Positions 7,416 to 17,277 are shown, counted from the first letter of the stretch. The stretch is 64,000 nucleotides of DNA from an uncultured Oscillospiraceae bacterium (GCA_900553255.1 USCI01000002.1:9859-73858); one strand, 5' to 3'. Translations and numbers: made by a program. Notes: a model not told the origin generated them from the sequence alone.

Positions 7416-10009
7416 TGTGCATCGCCTCCTTCACAAAGCCAATCCTGCGCGGCAATCGTCCTGCCGTCCACCGTCACCGCTTCCTCGCCGTAGTTGGCGG
7501 TCACCGTCACACCATTGGCGTATTCGGTGACAAATACATCCTTCTGGAGCTGGCGGTAGCCGACCATCTCGGCGCTGCCGATGCGTTTGAGGTCTGCAGC
7601 GGCCCGGGTGTAATAGTCCGCCGTGATATCCAGCCAGTCGGCATAGTTAGTGGACAGGTTTTCGATATAATAGGTGCCGTTTAGAAACTCGGATGACGCG
7701 TAGGTAAAGCGGAAATTTGCATGTGCGCCGAAAGCCACCGCCCGGAGCATTGCCTCCTTGTAATCGGCGGCATTGTTGATCGGGGAGGTGCCGTAGGCCT
7801 TATACCCGTGCAGCACCATCTGCACAAACGGCACCGCATACTGTTCCCGGCTGTACCGGCTCGAATCGGTGGGCAGGCTGGTGATGTACTCCGCAGCGGC
7901 CCAGGTGTACAGGTTGCCGCCGGCAACCATCAGCTTCTGCCCGTCCAGCTGGCCCAGCGCCTCCTTGACCATTCCCAGGGCATCCTGCCGGTTGACGCCG
8001 GCCGCCTTGTTCATGTCGGCGTACAGCTCCCTGCCCATATCGGTCACGCTCACCGCGCCGATACCGAGCTCGCTGTAATTGCCGAGGAACGCGGATACAT
8101 AATCGTTCAGCGCCGCCGGCGCGACCAGCGTGCCGATGCGGTAGTCGTAATGCCAGCCGGTCGCGGTATCGTACTGATAAAGGGCGGTCAGGTTGTTGCC
8201 CAGCGCGCGGGCGGCCAGCTTCTGGGTGTTGAAGCCCTTGGTGTTGGCCACCTCCATCAGCTCCACGCGGGGATAGAGGGCGTCGCCCTGTACGGCGAGC
8301 TGTTCGGCGAGGGCGGTCAGCCCGTCGGCGCCGCCGAGCACCTTTTCCACCTTCAGGTTCTGCAGGTGCCGGGTGTACACGCCGCCGTTGCACCAGCCGA
8401 TATACTGCACGTTGACCGGACCGATTCCCCTGTCATGCAGCGCACTGACAATTTCTGCCGCCTGTGTAAAGGTGGTGGCGGCCATCTGCCGGCGCACCGG
8501 GAAAATGCCCAGCAGGGCGGATTCCTTGTCCACGCTGCCGATCAGCTCGACATTCAGCGGGATCTCTGCCGTTTCGATCTTTTCCTCGGGCAGCAGGCCG
8601 GTCTCCTGATAGCGCTCCCGCACCGCCCGGCTCATGCCGCCGAGGGAAGCGTCCTCCCCTTCGAGCAGTGCATACCGCACCGACAGCCTTCCGGTATACA
8701 TGACCGGCTGCACCATCGGCACATTGGAGCTTGCCTGCGCGTCGGCGAAGCCTGCGTCGATCGATGCGGCCTCTGCCACCTTGAAGGAAGCGTAAACCGA
8801 TGAAAACGGCTGTCCGCTTTTGAGGTTGGTCGCCACGCTCGCAAGCGCATCGCCCTCCTCGATCATCGCAACAAAGCCGCCATCATTGAGCTTTTCCCCG
8901 AATACCGGCAGCACCGACGCCTCGGTTGCCCCGAACTGCTGCTCCTTGCGGATGGACTTTTCCTCACCGTAAATACGGATGGAATAGGCGGAATACGCAG
9001 CGTTTTCCCCATTGATGTTCTGGATGGAGCCGCTGCCGTCCGGCAGCAGCAGGAAGCCCTCGTCCTCCGCAAAGGCGCTCGCGCCGAACATCGGCAGCAG
9101 CAGCACGTCGGTCACCTGCGCATCGGTTTCCCGCAGGCGGCTGCAGTCGAGTACGACCGCCAGCTGCCCGTCCTCGAGCGCGATATCCATCTCAAAATCG
9201 TAGCGGATGACCTCCCCGACATCGAGGTTCGCGCCGTTATCGTCGTTGTCCTTCTGGATCTGCTCGGTGTCATAGCCGATGGAATCGAGGTAATCCTTGA
9301 CCGTCCGTGCCGCAAAATCCGGCACACCGTCGTTGAGGATGTACAAATCCCTCTCCTCCAGGATCGGGAACCTTTCGAGCGCGGCATTCATCCGGCGCTC
9401 GGAGATGGAAGTATCGTTTATCGAATACAGCGTATAGCGCTTATTGAGCTCAGCCTGTCCGTCCTCGTCGAGCCTGGCCAGGATTTCGGTTTCAAACCGG
9501 TTCTTTTCCACCGCCTGCGGCAGGTCAAGCGCGGTAATTTCCTTGAGCTGGCCGACCGACATTTGGATATGCACGCCGTTGTCGGTGGTTTCCACCGCAA
9601 ACTGACCGCTCTTGACGCTGTTCGAAAAGGAATCGTAGCTTTTTTCGTCCCCATCCTGTGTGGTCCTGAGCTGGATCAGCGCGCGGGTGGAATCGTCGGC
9701 AGCACCGGTATACGCCGGATCACACACCGGGCTGGAATACCAGATCCGGCCGCTGTCCTGGCTGCGCACGGCAAACTCCAGCGACAGCTCGTTGATATAC
9801 AGCTCCATCCCGCCGTTTTCGGCGACCTTCTTCATATTCTCGATGCCCATTCCCTTGGGGAAATCCACCGAGCCGCTCTCCCAGCCCTCGAACGAAAACT
9901 GCTCCACCGGAGAGGTGCCGGCCGTACCGTCGTTTTGGGCACAGCCGGCGAGCAGGGAACCGGCCAGTACCGCCGCCAGAAACAGCGCCGTAAAGCGTTT
10001 GAAGTTCAT
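7412..10009 (-). CDS. DUF5696 lipoprotein
   Basis: 865 residues. The signal peptide has a clear lipobox (GSLLAGCAQN), so the protein is lipid-anchored outside the cell. The DUF5696 family is recognised by LLLPDGSGSIQNING and GGFVAMIEEGDALASV, with a paralogue at 44204-46477. The second half (about 500 to 800) reads like a TIM-barrel glycoside-hydrolase fold (GWCNGGVY, YPRVELMEVAN, MVAGGNLYTW), and the end is a small beta domain. The function of the family is not established; its constant place beside a permease pair suggests that it processes or presents the imported glycan. The ATG at 10009 has AAAGG 8 bases upstream; a GTG at 10018 is the alternative. Confidence 0.85.
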   Translation of the reverse strand: MNFKRFTALFLAAVLAGSLLAGCAQNDGTAGTSPVEQFSFEGWESGSVDFPKGMGIENMKKVAENGGMELYINELSLEFAVRSQDSGRIWYSSPVCDPAYTGAADDSTRALIQLRTTQDGDEKSYDSFSNSVKSGQFAVETTDNGVHIQMSVGQLKEITALDLPQAVEKNRFETEILARLDEDGQAELNKRYTLYSINDTSISERRMNAALERFPILEERDLYILNDGVPDFAARTVKDYLDSIGYDTEQIQKDNDDNGANLDVGEVIRYDFEMDIALEDGQLAVVLDCSRLRETDAQVTDVLLLPMFGASAFAEDEGFLLLPDGSGSIQNINGENAAYSAYSIRIYGEEKSIRKEQQFGATEASVLPVFGEKLNDGGFVAMIEEGDALASVATNLKSGQPFSSVYASFKVAEAASIDAGFADAQASSNVPMVQPVMYTGRLSVRYALLEGEDASLGGMSRAVRERYQETGLLPEEKIETAEIPLNVELIGSVDKESALLGIFPVRRQMAATTFTQAAEIVSALHDRGIGPVNVQYIGWCNGGVYTRHLQNLKVEKVLGGADGLTALAEQLAVQGDALYPRVELMEVANTKGFNTQKLAARALGNNLTALYQYDTATGWHYDYRIGTLVAPAALNDYVSAFLGNYSELGIGAVSVTDMGRELYADMNKAAGVNRQDALGMVKEALGQLDGQKLMVAGGNLYTWAAAEYITSLPTDSSRYSREQYAVPFVQMVLHGYKAYGTSPINNAADYKEAMLRAVAFGAHANFRFTYASSEFLNGTYYIENLSTNYADWLDITADYYTRAAADLKRIGSAEMVGYRQLQKDVFVTEYANGVTVTANYGEEAVTVDGRTIAAQDWLCEGGDAQ

Positions 10010-10029
10010 CTGGTTCACCTTTCCTTTCC

Positions 10030-10665
10030 TCAGCGGTAAGACAGTTCCTTATAAACGGACTGGATAAAAATCAGGATCTGCTGAACCAGGCCGAAGCACA
10101 GCAGGAAGATCAGCAGGATAATGGCGATGCCGATAATGGCCAGGACGCAGGAAATGATGGTCCACCCGAAGGAATACTGGTTGATTTCCATGATGCTGAC
10201 AAAGACCAGGAATCCGGTCCACAGCAGCGCCGCACCGTAGATGACCTGCATATACATGCCTTCCTCTGCGGTCAGCATGTTGCTCAGCACCGTATACAGC
10301 ACATTCCCCGCAATCAGCGGCGGCACTGCGTAGCACAGCCCCATAAAAATCTGATCCATCCGGCCCTCGCCGTTAAGCAGCAGGGTCAGGCACCAGGTGG
10401 AAACGCACAGCAGAACAAACGGCATCACCGACTGGAGGAACACCATCCCCAGATTCACCGGTGAGCCCTTGGCGGGGTTGAACACATAGCCTGTATACAG
10501 CGCCTTGATAACCGCGCTGATATAATACAGCAGCATGAAAATAAGCCCCGCCGCCAGCGTCCCGCGTTTTTCGTATTTCAGTTCATAGAAGCCCTTGAAG
10601 GGTTTCACCAGCACATAGCCAACGAAACGCAGGCTGTCCGCGAACCTGTTTTTTGTCCGCTCCAT
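10030..10665 (-). CDS. Yip1-family integral membrane protein (cassette A)
   Basis: 211 residues with about five or six hydrophobic segments and a short charged N-terminus (MERTKNRFADSLRFVGYVLVKPFKGFYELKYE). The N-terminal P-F-x-G-F motif before the first helix is typical of bacterial Yip1-domain proteins. The paralogue at 31226-31843 has the same layout (IRRLFAPLVHPVGGFDDYRE). It sits between the NHL protein and the DUF5696 gene. Bacterial Yip1 proteins have no agreed function; here it may be an assembly or accessory subunit of the uptake machine. Confidence 0.85.
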   Translation of the reverse strand: MERTKNRFADSLRFVGYVLVKPFKGFYELKYEKRGTLAAGLIFMLLYYISAVIKALYTGYVFNPAKGSPVNLGMVFLQSVMPFVLLCVSTWCLTLLLNGEGRMDQIFMGLCYAVPPLIAGNVLYTVLSNMLTAEEGMYMQVIYGAALLWTGFLVFVSIMEINQYSFGWTIISCVLAIIGIAIILLIFLLCFGLVQQILIFIQSVYKELSYR

Positions 10666-10683
10666 ATGGGATTCCCCCTTCTG

Positions 10684-12303
10684 TCAAGATTTGCGGCTTC
10701 GTTCGTTGTATTTGCGCACTTCCTCGCGGAAAAAGCGCCAGCGGTCGCGGGAGCGCCGCAGCGCCCTGACCAGCTGGAAGATCAGGAAGGCGAGCAGTGC
10801 GGCCCCAAGGACTGCGCCCACCCAGGGCATTATTTTCTCCGCATCAATTTTTCTCTGCTTGGCAAACGCTTTGGAATACAGGTCGGGAGAATTGCCCAGG
10901 CGGAAATGCTCCATTGCCGCCTCATAATTCCCCTGATCGTAATACAGTTTGCCGACATTGCGGTGGGCGGTCTGGTTATGGGGGTTGAGGGTGATGACCT
11001 GACCCCATTCTTCCCATGAAGCGCCGTAGCCGCCCTCATATTGGGCGCGGGTGGCACGGATCACCGAATCGCCGTATTCGGTGGGACGAAACACGACCAG
11101 TTCGTTGTTGCCCTTGTCGAGCACCAGGATTTTGTTCCCGTTCCATTCCACCGAGGTAGGCACCCTGAACGCACCGCGCTGGGCGGAAATCCCGCCGAAG
11201 ACGAACAGCAGGTCGCCTTCGCTGCTGTAGGTGAAAATCCGGCCGCGCTGGTTATCCAGGCAGGAGTAGATGCCGCTGTCGGTCACATCGATATCCACGA
11301 GGTTGGAGGCAGAACCCGGATTGCCCTGGTTGTACAGCGGAGACAGCTCACCCTTGATATAGGTGGTACCGCGCTCAAGTACATCGCTGCCGGTCAGATT
11401 CAGCCGGCGCACCAGGTTTTCACTGTCACTGCCCTTGGCGGTGGTATACAGGAATCCCTCCTCGTCGATGTCGAGGCTGTTGAACTCCACCGGCACGGTG
11501 TCTTCCTGCGCTTCGATCTGCGCGTCGGTGGACAGGCTGCGCCACAGCAGGTCAATGGCACTGATCTGGATGCGGTTGGCGCCGAGGAACCCCACGAAAG
11601 CGTTGTCGCCGTCGATGGTCATCAGGCCGTCAAAGATACCCTCCACCACCACATACAGCCGCTCGGAGCGGTCGGCCACCACCTTGGTGGGCTTGAAATC
11701 GAAGGTGTCGCGGATGGCGGACAGGTCGGGGGATTCGACAACCCGGCCGGCTTCAAGGGTAATCACCGGCGGCTTGCCCTCCTCCTGCGAAACGACGGTC
11801 ATCCCGTCCTGTTCCGCCGGCAGGGCGCCGCTTTCACGCAGGGAAGCCGGGATATCGACCGCCACAATCCGTTTCTGTGTGGTCAGGCAGACATACAGCC
11901 GGCCGTCCCGGATATACAGGCCGCGCCCGCCCTCAAAGGTGGTTCCCCCGCCCCACCCGCTGATCACGCACACTGCACGGGTAAGCGCAGCATCCACCAT
12001 CACGATGCGGGCGTTGCCGGTATCCATAATATATACGTTGCCTTCCTCATCGCAGGTAAAATCCTCCGGTGCGCTGAGCGGGGTATCCAGCCCCAGCCGG
12101 GCACCGGTCAGCGCATCGTCATAGACAAAGGCCGCCGGAGCGGGTTTGGCGTTGGCCTGTTCCTCATCGGAGGCGATCAGGCCGTTGTAGTTGTCGGTGG
12201 AATATTCATAGTCGGTGAAAGGCTGGGAGGCGGCGGCCTGCAGGCACAGCACCGTGCTGAGCAGGATGGCGGCGGCCGCCCGGCCGAATATTTTCCGTTT
12301 CAT
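10684..12303 (-). CDS. NHL-repeat beta-propeller protein with TPR and C-terminal membrane anchor (cassette A)
   Basis: 539 residues. A cleavable-looking signal peptide (to about residue 25) is followed by NHL-type blades (APEDFTCDEEGNVYIMDTGNARIVMVD, SVEWNGNKILVLDKGNNELVVF and others), then one TPR-like unit (NVGKLYYDQGNYEAAMEHFRLG), a transmembrane helix (about 490-512) and a strongly basic cytoplasmic tail. The propeller should therefore stand outside the membrane. The paralogue at 46474-47973 has the same order of parts. AAAGGAGGG precedes the ATG; it lies 12 bases after the MalG permease gene. Possibly a scaffold or binding subunit of the transporter; no enzyme motif is seen. Confidence 0.85.
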   Translation of the reverse strand: MKRKIFGRAAAAILLSTVLCLQAAASQPFTDYEYSTDNYNGLIASDEEQANAKPAPAAFVYDDALTGARLGLDTPLSAPEDFTCDEEGNVYIMDTGNARIVMVDAALTRAVCVISGWGGGTTFEGGRGLYIRDGRLYVCLTTQKRIVAVDIPASLRESGALPAEQDGMTVVSQEEGKPPVITLEAGRVVESPDLSAIRDTFDFKPTKVVADRSERLYVVVEGIFDGLMTIDGDNAFVGFLGANRIQISAIDLLWRSLSTDAQIEAQEDTVPVEFNSLDIDEEGFLYTTAKGSDSENLVRRLNLTGSDVLERGTTYIKGELSPLYNQGNPGSASNLVDIDVTDSGIYSCLDNQRGRIFTYSSEGDLLFVFGGISAQRGAFRVPTSVEWNGNKILVLDKGNNELVVFRPTEYGDSVIRATRAQYEGGYGASWEEWGQVITLNPHNQTAHRNVGKLYYDQGNYEAAMEHFRLGNSPDLYSKAFAKQRKIDAEKIMPWVGAVLGAALLAFLIFQLVRALRRSRDRWRFFREEVRKYNERSRKS

Positions 12304-12315
12304 AACCGCCCTCCT

Positions 12316-13233
12316 TTATTCCTTCATACCGGACGTACTCATGGTCTCGATCACCTGCGACTGGCTGAGGATGAAGGTGAGGATCGGCACCGCCATCATC
12401 ACCACGCTCACCGCGCCGGCCGCGCCCATGCGGGCGATACCGCCGCTGACGATCTGCTGCATGGCCATCGCCAGGGTTTTGTTCTGCTCGGAAATCAGGT
12501 AGGTGCTCGACATGCCCCACAGCGACTGGATCTGCAGGATAATCAGGGTCAGCCACGCCGGCTTGACCTGCGGCATCACGATGCTCCACATCACGCGGAA
12601 CTCCCGTGCGCCGTCCATCCGGGCGGATTCCAGTATGGAATCCGGGATCGGCTCCATAAACTGCTTCATCAGGTACAGGCCGAGTGGCGCCTGGATCGCC
12701 GGCACAATCACCGAAAGGCAGGTATCAATCCAGTGCAGGTCGGACATCAGCAGGTAGTTGGGCACCGCGGTAACCGTACCGTTGAACATCAGCGCAACGA
12801 CCACCAGCTGGAACAGCACCCGCGAGCCGAAAAAGGTGTGCTTGGACAGCGCATACGCCGCCATGGAGGAAAAAGCAATATGGAAGAAGGTAGCCGTCGC
12901 GGTAATAAACACCGTGTTGGCCACGTACCGCGAAAACGGCACCCACGTTTCGCCCATCAGGGTGAACAGGTCGGAAAAGTTGCTCAGGGTCGGGTTGTAG
13001 ACCAGGAAACGCGGCGGGAAAAGCAGCAGTTCCTCCAACGGTTTGAACGCATTGAGGATGACATACACCAGCGGCAGCGCCATGAAAGCGCCCATGATCA
13101 GCAGGAACAGCGCCGAAAAAATATTGTCGGCGATGCCGCGGTTGACCTTTTTGCCCCGCAGCCGCTTGGCGATGCGGGTGCCCAGGGAAGGGTGGTAGCC
13201 GGCCTGCGGCTGCCTTCTGACTTTTTCGCTCAT
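12316..13233 (-). CDS. Carbohydrate ABC transporter permease, MalG-type (cassette A, pair 1)
   Basis: 305 residues with six transmembrane segments and EAA loop LESARMDGAREFRVMW. Its ATG overlaps the stop of the MalF-type gene by four bases (ATGA), so the two are translationally coupled. GAGGAGG is 8 bases upstream. With 13230-14123 it forms the permease pair that directly follows the CBM-SBP chimera gene, matching 31880-33685 in cassette B. Confidence 0.93.
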   Translation of the reverse strand: MSEKVRRQPQAGYHPSLGTRIAKRLRGKKVNRGIADNIFSALFLLIMGAFMALPLVYVILNAFKPLEELLLFPPRFLVYNPTLSNFSDLFTLMGETWVPFSRYVANTVFITATATFFHIAFSSMAAYALSKHTFFGSRVLFQLVVVALMFNGTVTAVPNYLLMSDLHWIDTCLSVIVPAIQAPLGLYLMKQFMEPIPDSILESARMDGAREFRVMWSIVMPQVKPAWLTLIILQIQSLWGMSSTYLISEQNKTLAMAMQQIVSGGIARMGAAGAVSVVMMAVPILTFILSQSQVIETMSTSGMKE

Positions 13234-14123
13234 TCGCCGACCCTCCTCAGGAACATCTGCACCAGCTGGTTGGCCAGAATCATCATCAGGAACAGCACCG
13301 TCGCGATCGCGGACGCATAGCCCAGCTCAAACCGGATCATGCCGTAGTCCTGCAAATGGGTGACCACCGTGTGCGCGGCGTATTCCACACTCGGGAAGCC
13401 GGCCAGCTGCACGCAGATGTCGCTGGCCGAGAACGCGGCGGTGATCTGCATGACCGCGCCGAACATCAGCTGCGGCTTCATCGCCGGCAGGGTGATGTGC
13501 CACAGCTCCTGCCACTTGTTGCGGATGCCTTCCACCGCGCCCGCCTCATACAGCGACCGGTCGATCCCCTGCAGGCCGGCGATAAACGCCAGGAAGCTGG
13601 TGCCAAGGCTCATCCACAGCTGTACGACGATGATGGTCCCCAGCATATAGCGCGGATCCTTGAACCAGGCGATGGATTCGTTGATGATGCCCAGCTGCAG
13701 CAGGATGCTGTTGGCATAGCCGTGCCGGTCGGCGCTGAAAATGAAGGACCACACCGCCACCGCCGAACCGGAGATCGCCGGCGCGTAAAAGATCAGGGTG
13801 AGGAACCACCGGAATTTGGGATGCAGGTCGTTGATCAGCCAGGCCACCAGCAGCGAAAGCAGGTAGCCGACCGGCCCGGTGATCACCGCGAACACCAGGG
13901 TGTTCTTCAGCGTCGTCAGGAAAACGCTGTCCTCCAGGAACAGGCGGGTATAGTTTTTAAAGCCGATAAATTCCGGCTCACTGAAGACGTTGTAGTAGGT
14001 GAACGAATACCAGATGGAACGCACCACCGGATACACCGTAAAGATAATAAACAGGGTAAAAAACGGAATCAGCATGACGATAATCGGCAGCCTCATCCGG
14101 AAGCGTTTGGCTAAATAACCCAT
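13230..14123 (-). CDS. Carbohydrate ABC transporter permease, MalF-type (cassette A, pair 1)
   Basis: 297 residues with six transmembrane segments; EAA loop LYEAGAVEGIRNKWQELW. An open frame extends to 14342 but that part is an arginine-rich shadow of the upstream gene; the ATG at 14123 (MGYLAKRFRMRLP) with AAAGGA upstream is the real start. It lies 31 bases after the CBM-SBP chimera stop, which makes that chimera its likely binding protein. Confidence 0.92.
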   Translation of the reverse strand: MGYLAKRFRMRLPIIVMLIPFFTLFIIFTVYPVVRSIWYSFTYYNVFSEPEFIGFKNYTRLFLEDSVFLTTLKNTLVFAVITGPVGYLLSLLVAWLINDLHPKFRWFLTLIFYAPAISGSAVAVWSFIFSADRHGYANSILLQLGIINESIAWFKDPRYMLGTIIVVQLWMSLGTSFLAFIAGLQGIDRSLYEAGAVEGIRNKWQELWHITLPAMKPQLMFGAVMQITAAFSASDICVQLAGFPSVEYAAHTVVTHLQDYGMIRFELGYASAIATVLFLMMILANQLVQMFLRRVGE

Positions 14124-14154
14124 AACGTCGATCCGTCCTTTCTCGTCCCTCCGG

Positions 14155-17037
14155 TTACTCCAGGCCGAATTCCTCGCGCTTGGACGCAGTTTCCTCGTTG
14201 ATGCTAATCGCGTATTCCTTGAGGACCTCCTGCGGGTCGTTGCCGTAAGACAGCACGTTGCGCAGGGCGTTGTCCACGTTGCGGGCGACGTAGTAGCTGC
14301 CCGGCACCTCCGGCAGCCCTTCGACCTGCTCCCACTGGGCAAACAGCTTGGTGCGTTCAGCCGTGGTCCACGGCAGGTTTTTCATCGCGTTCACGTTCGC
14401 GGAGGTATGGCGCGCGGCGACGCCCAGCTGGTTTTCCAGCTGGCGGCCGTATTCGGTCTGGGTATCCTCGTCGGTCCACCAGCGCAGGAACTCCCACGCT
14501 TCGTCCTGCTTGTCGGAGGTCGCCAGCATCATCGCGCAGGTGCCGCCGCCCATGGCGGTATGGTCAATGGTGCCGTCCTCCTGCACGGTGCCCGGGATCA
14601 TCTGGAAATCCCAAAGTCCCTTGAGCTCCGGTGCCAGCACCGAAATCCGGCTGAAGAAGCTGTAATCCGAGATGACGATCGGCATCTCGCCGGTGCGGAA
14701 GCGGTTGGCTGCGTCGTAGTCGAGCGGCAGTTCATAGCTGGTGTAGAGGTTGGTCCAGTTCTTGAACTGGGTGAGCGCCAGCTGGCTGCCCAGCTCGCTG
14801 CGGGATTTGTCCTCGTTGTACAGGGTGCCGCCGTTTTGCAGGATCTGGGTGGCCAGATAGCTCATGTCGCCGGGGATACCCACCGTCATATACCTCTTCT
14901 GCAGGTCGCCCACCAGCGTGTACATTTCCTCCCATGTCTCAGGGGGTTCAAGACCGAGCTCCTCCAGGATGTCGGTCCGGTAGAACATCATCGGGAAGGT
15001 CTGGGTTTCAGCCAGACCGTAATAGCCGCCCTGGTACTCAAACGGCACCATGGCGCTTTCCATAAACCGCGCGGCCACCTCTTCAAAGCCGGGGAACTGA
15101 CTCAGATCCACCGCCGCGCCCCTCGAGCCGTAGTTGACCGGCTCGGAGTTGCCCAGCGACACCGCCACATCCGGCCCCTGCCCGGAAACGGTGGCCATCA
15201 GCAGGGAGGATACGGTTGTGGTGGCGGTAGTGGACACCGCATTGCTGATTTTGACGTTGACGCGGATGCCGGTCTGCGGGGTGAAGCGGCTGTCCGCCAG
15301 ACGCTTGATGATGGTGGCCTGGTCGCGCCCGCTGTTGACCCACAGGTCAATGCTGACATTGCCTTCCGCCGTGCTGCTGAGCATCGAATAATCCGCCGTA
15401 TACGAACCGATAAACGCCTGCGCCTCGAAGACGAGCTTTTCCCAGAAGCTGGCATCCACATCGGTTGCCTCGCTCACGTCGGTACCCTTTTCAGGCGCCG
15501 AAAGGGTGATATAATCGATTTCCAGCGGCTGAGAGGACAGTTCATACACCCAGGACGCCAGGCTGCTGACGTTGGTTTTGTAGGTTTCCAGCCGGGACGG
15601 GATGGTGATGGGCTTTTCAATAAAGGACTCCAGCTGCAGCTGAAGGTTATCGAGCGAGGTGTTCATGCTGCCCTTTTCCCCGCTGATTTCCGCAAGTCCG
15701 GAGGAAATCGCCTGCAGCTCCGCCGACTGGGTGCGGAAGGTTTCCATAACCCCCGGAAGCACCTTGTCGATGCGGTAGTTGCGCAGCGGGTCAGGCGAGG
15801 TGCTGGTGAGCATGATAATGTTGCGGTAAGCCTCGTTGAGTGCCGCCACGCTGGCCTCCGCGCGGCTGAACAGGTCCGCCGCGCGCCCGGCTGCAACCTC
15901 CAGCCGGATGGTGTTTTCGCCGGCTTTGAGGTAGAATTTGTAGGCGGTGCCGTCGCTGTCCGCGAGCACCCGTCCCTGCCAGCCGCCGTCATAGGCAAAC
16001 TCCAGGCCCGCGGCCGCCTCAAAGGGGATTTCCCCGTTGATGTACAGCGTGCGGGTGGTAAACATGCCGGATACCAGGTTCTGCCGAAACTTGATCCCGA
16101 GTGAATAAAAGCCCTCCTGCGGCACGTCCACCGTCCACTCAATCCACGAGCCGGCACTCAACCAGTTGCTGCCGCCGATGGTGTTCAGCCGCATCAGGGT
16201 CGGGTGGCTCGGCACGGTGGCGGGGGAGGTGCGGTCGGTCTGGGGCAGCAGCCAGGGCGCCGATTTGCTGCTGGCCGCCTCGCCCTGGATGGTCAGCGTC
16301 TCGCCGGTGTAATCCGCCCCGCTGTGGGCCGCCAGATAATCGGCATAGGTTACCCCGGTGATGTCCGGCGCGATGTCGAGGGTCAGCGAACGCACGGTCA
16401 TGTCGCCGCGCACGCCGGTCAGGCGGATGGTGTTTTCCCCCGCCTTAAGGGCAATGTAATACGGCTCCACCCGCTGGCTGTCGATGTTGCGTATGTACTG
16501 TGAGGTGAAAACCGGATCGGCGATCTGCGACGGTGCCAGTTCATTGCCGCTGGCATCGGTGCGGAAAGCGTCGCCGTCCATCTCCTCCGGGTCGTTTTTC
16601 CAAATGCGCTGGAAGGATACCGAGCCCGCCTGCGCGAAGGGGATTTCTCCGTTGATGAGCAGCTGCCGCTCGATTTCCTCGACGTCATTGCCCTCGGCGC
16701 GGTACTCCAGCTTCAGCTGATACAGCGCGTTTTCCGGCACAGTCACCTTCCATTCGATATAGCCGTCGGCATCGGCCAGCACGCCGTCGGCGCCGTGCTC
16801 GGCACCGGCGGATGTTTCCGCATCATCGGCGGAAAGGGTCTGGCTGTCGGCCGCCTTGGGCCACGGATGCGCTTCCAGATAGGCGGTATACGAATCGGCG
16901 TCGGCCGCGGCAGAGGCCTGCCCTGCCCCGGCTGAAGCCTCTTCGGCGGCAGCGCCCGGCAGTGCGGCGGCGGCAGCCGTGATCACCAGCGCCGGCGTCA
17001 CCAGCCAGCCTGTCAGCCGTCTCATCCAAGTTCTCAC
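14155..17037 (-). CDS. Chimeric binding protein: two N-terminal carbohydrate-binding modules fused to an ABC solute-binding domain (cassette A)
   Basis: 960 residues. Signal peptide or N-terminal anchor (to about residue 30, ALPGAAAEEA); two related beta-sandwich modules at about 50-220 and 225-390 (both hold the pattern LYQLKLEYR/FYSLGIKFR ... INGEIPF ... ALKAGENTIRLTG/YLKAGENTIRLEV); a helical stretch at about 390-510; then a full family-1 solute-binding domain at about 560-960 (FYRTDILEELGLEPPETWEEMY, GGTLYNED, FRTGEMPIVI, AWEFLRWW). No lipobox cysteine is present, unusual for a Gram-positive binding protein. The GTG at 17037 is preferred because AAGGAG lies 9 bases upstream; ATGs at 17043 and 17025 are possible. 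It immediately precedes permease pair 1. The paralogue at 33723-36605 is also 960 residues. Confidence 0.85.
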   Translation of the reverse strand: MRTWMRRLTGWLVTPALVITAAAAALPGAAAEEASAGAGQASAAADADSYTAYLEAHPWPKAADSQTLSADDAETSAGAEHGADGVLADADGYIEWKVTVPENALYQLKLEYRAEGNDVEEIERQLLINGEIPFAQAGSVSFQRIWKNDPEEMDGDAFRTDASGNELAPSQIADPVFTSQYIRNIDSQRVEPYYIALKAGENTIRLTGVRGDMTVRSLTLDIAPDITGVTYADYLAAHSGADYTGETLTIQGEAASSKSAPWLLPQTDRTSPATVPSHPTLMRLNTIGGSNWLSAGSWIEWTVDVPQEGFYSLGIKFRQNLVSGMFTTRTLYINGEIPFEAAAGLEFAYDGGWQGRVLADSDGTAYKFYLKAGENTIRLEVAAGRAADLFSRAEASVAALNEAYRNIIMLTSTSPDPLRNYRIDKVLPGVMETFRTQSAELQAISSGLAEISGEKGSMNTSLDNLQLQLESFIEKPITIPSRLETYKTNVSSLASWVYELSSQPLEIDYITLSAPEKGTDVSEATDVDASFWEKLVFEAQAFIGSYTADYSMLSSTAEGNVSIDLWVNSGRDQATIIKRLADSRFTPQTGIRVNVKISNAVSTTATTTVSSLLMATVSGQGPDVAVSLGNSEPVNYGSRGAAVDLSQFPGFEEVAARFMESAMVPFEYQGGYYGLAETQTFPMMFYRTDILEELGLEPPETWEEMYTLVGDLQKRYMTVGIPGDMSYLATQILQNGGTLYNEDKSRSELGSQLALTQFKNWTNLYTSYELPLDYDAANRFRTGEMPIVISDYSFFSRISVLAPELKGLWDFQMIPGTVQEDGTIDHTAMGGGTCAMMLATSDKQDEAWEFLRWWTDEDTQTEYGRQLENQLGVAARHTSANVNAMKNLPWTTAERTKLFAQWEQVEGLPEVPGSYYVARNVDNALRNVLSYGNDPQEVLKEYAISINEETASKREEFGLE

Positions 17038-17196
17038 CGACATCCACTCCTTACTTGCAATTTTGTATCCGCCCACAGAAAACTGCGGCGGGATGCTTTT
17101 TTTCCGTACGGCCGCATGCGGCCGCCGGGATTTTATCCAAATTTCCGGGATCGGCTCCCGAAAAAGAATTTTCAACGTTAAAGCCGGCCGGGATAA

Positions 17197-17226
17197 GATT
17201 GCCCTCCGGCAAGCCGGAGGGCAATC
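17197..17226 (-). terminator. Intercistronic hairpin before the CBM-SBP gene (cassette A)
   Basis: Perfect 14-bp stem GATTGCCCTCCGGC/GCCGGAGGGCAATC with a 2-base gap, in the 240-base gap between the surface protein gene and the CBM-SBP gene. On the minus strand it is followed by TTATCCC rather than a U-run, so it may be an attenuating or RNA-stabilising hairpin rather than a full stop. The rest of the gap (17038-17196) shows only a small CGGGA/TCCCG hairpin and no clear promoter. Confidence 0.6.
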
Positions 17227-17277
17227 TCGCTTTCCCCTTGCCAGTTATACAGGGTTTGGGTGGGTCATTTGTTCAGA

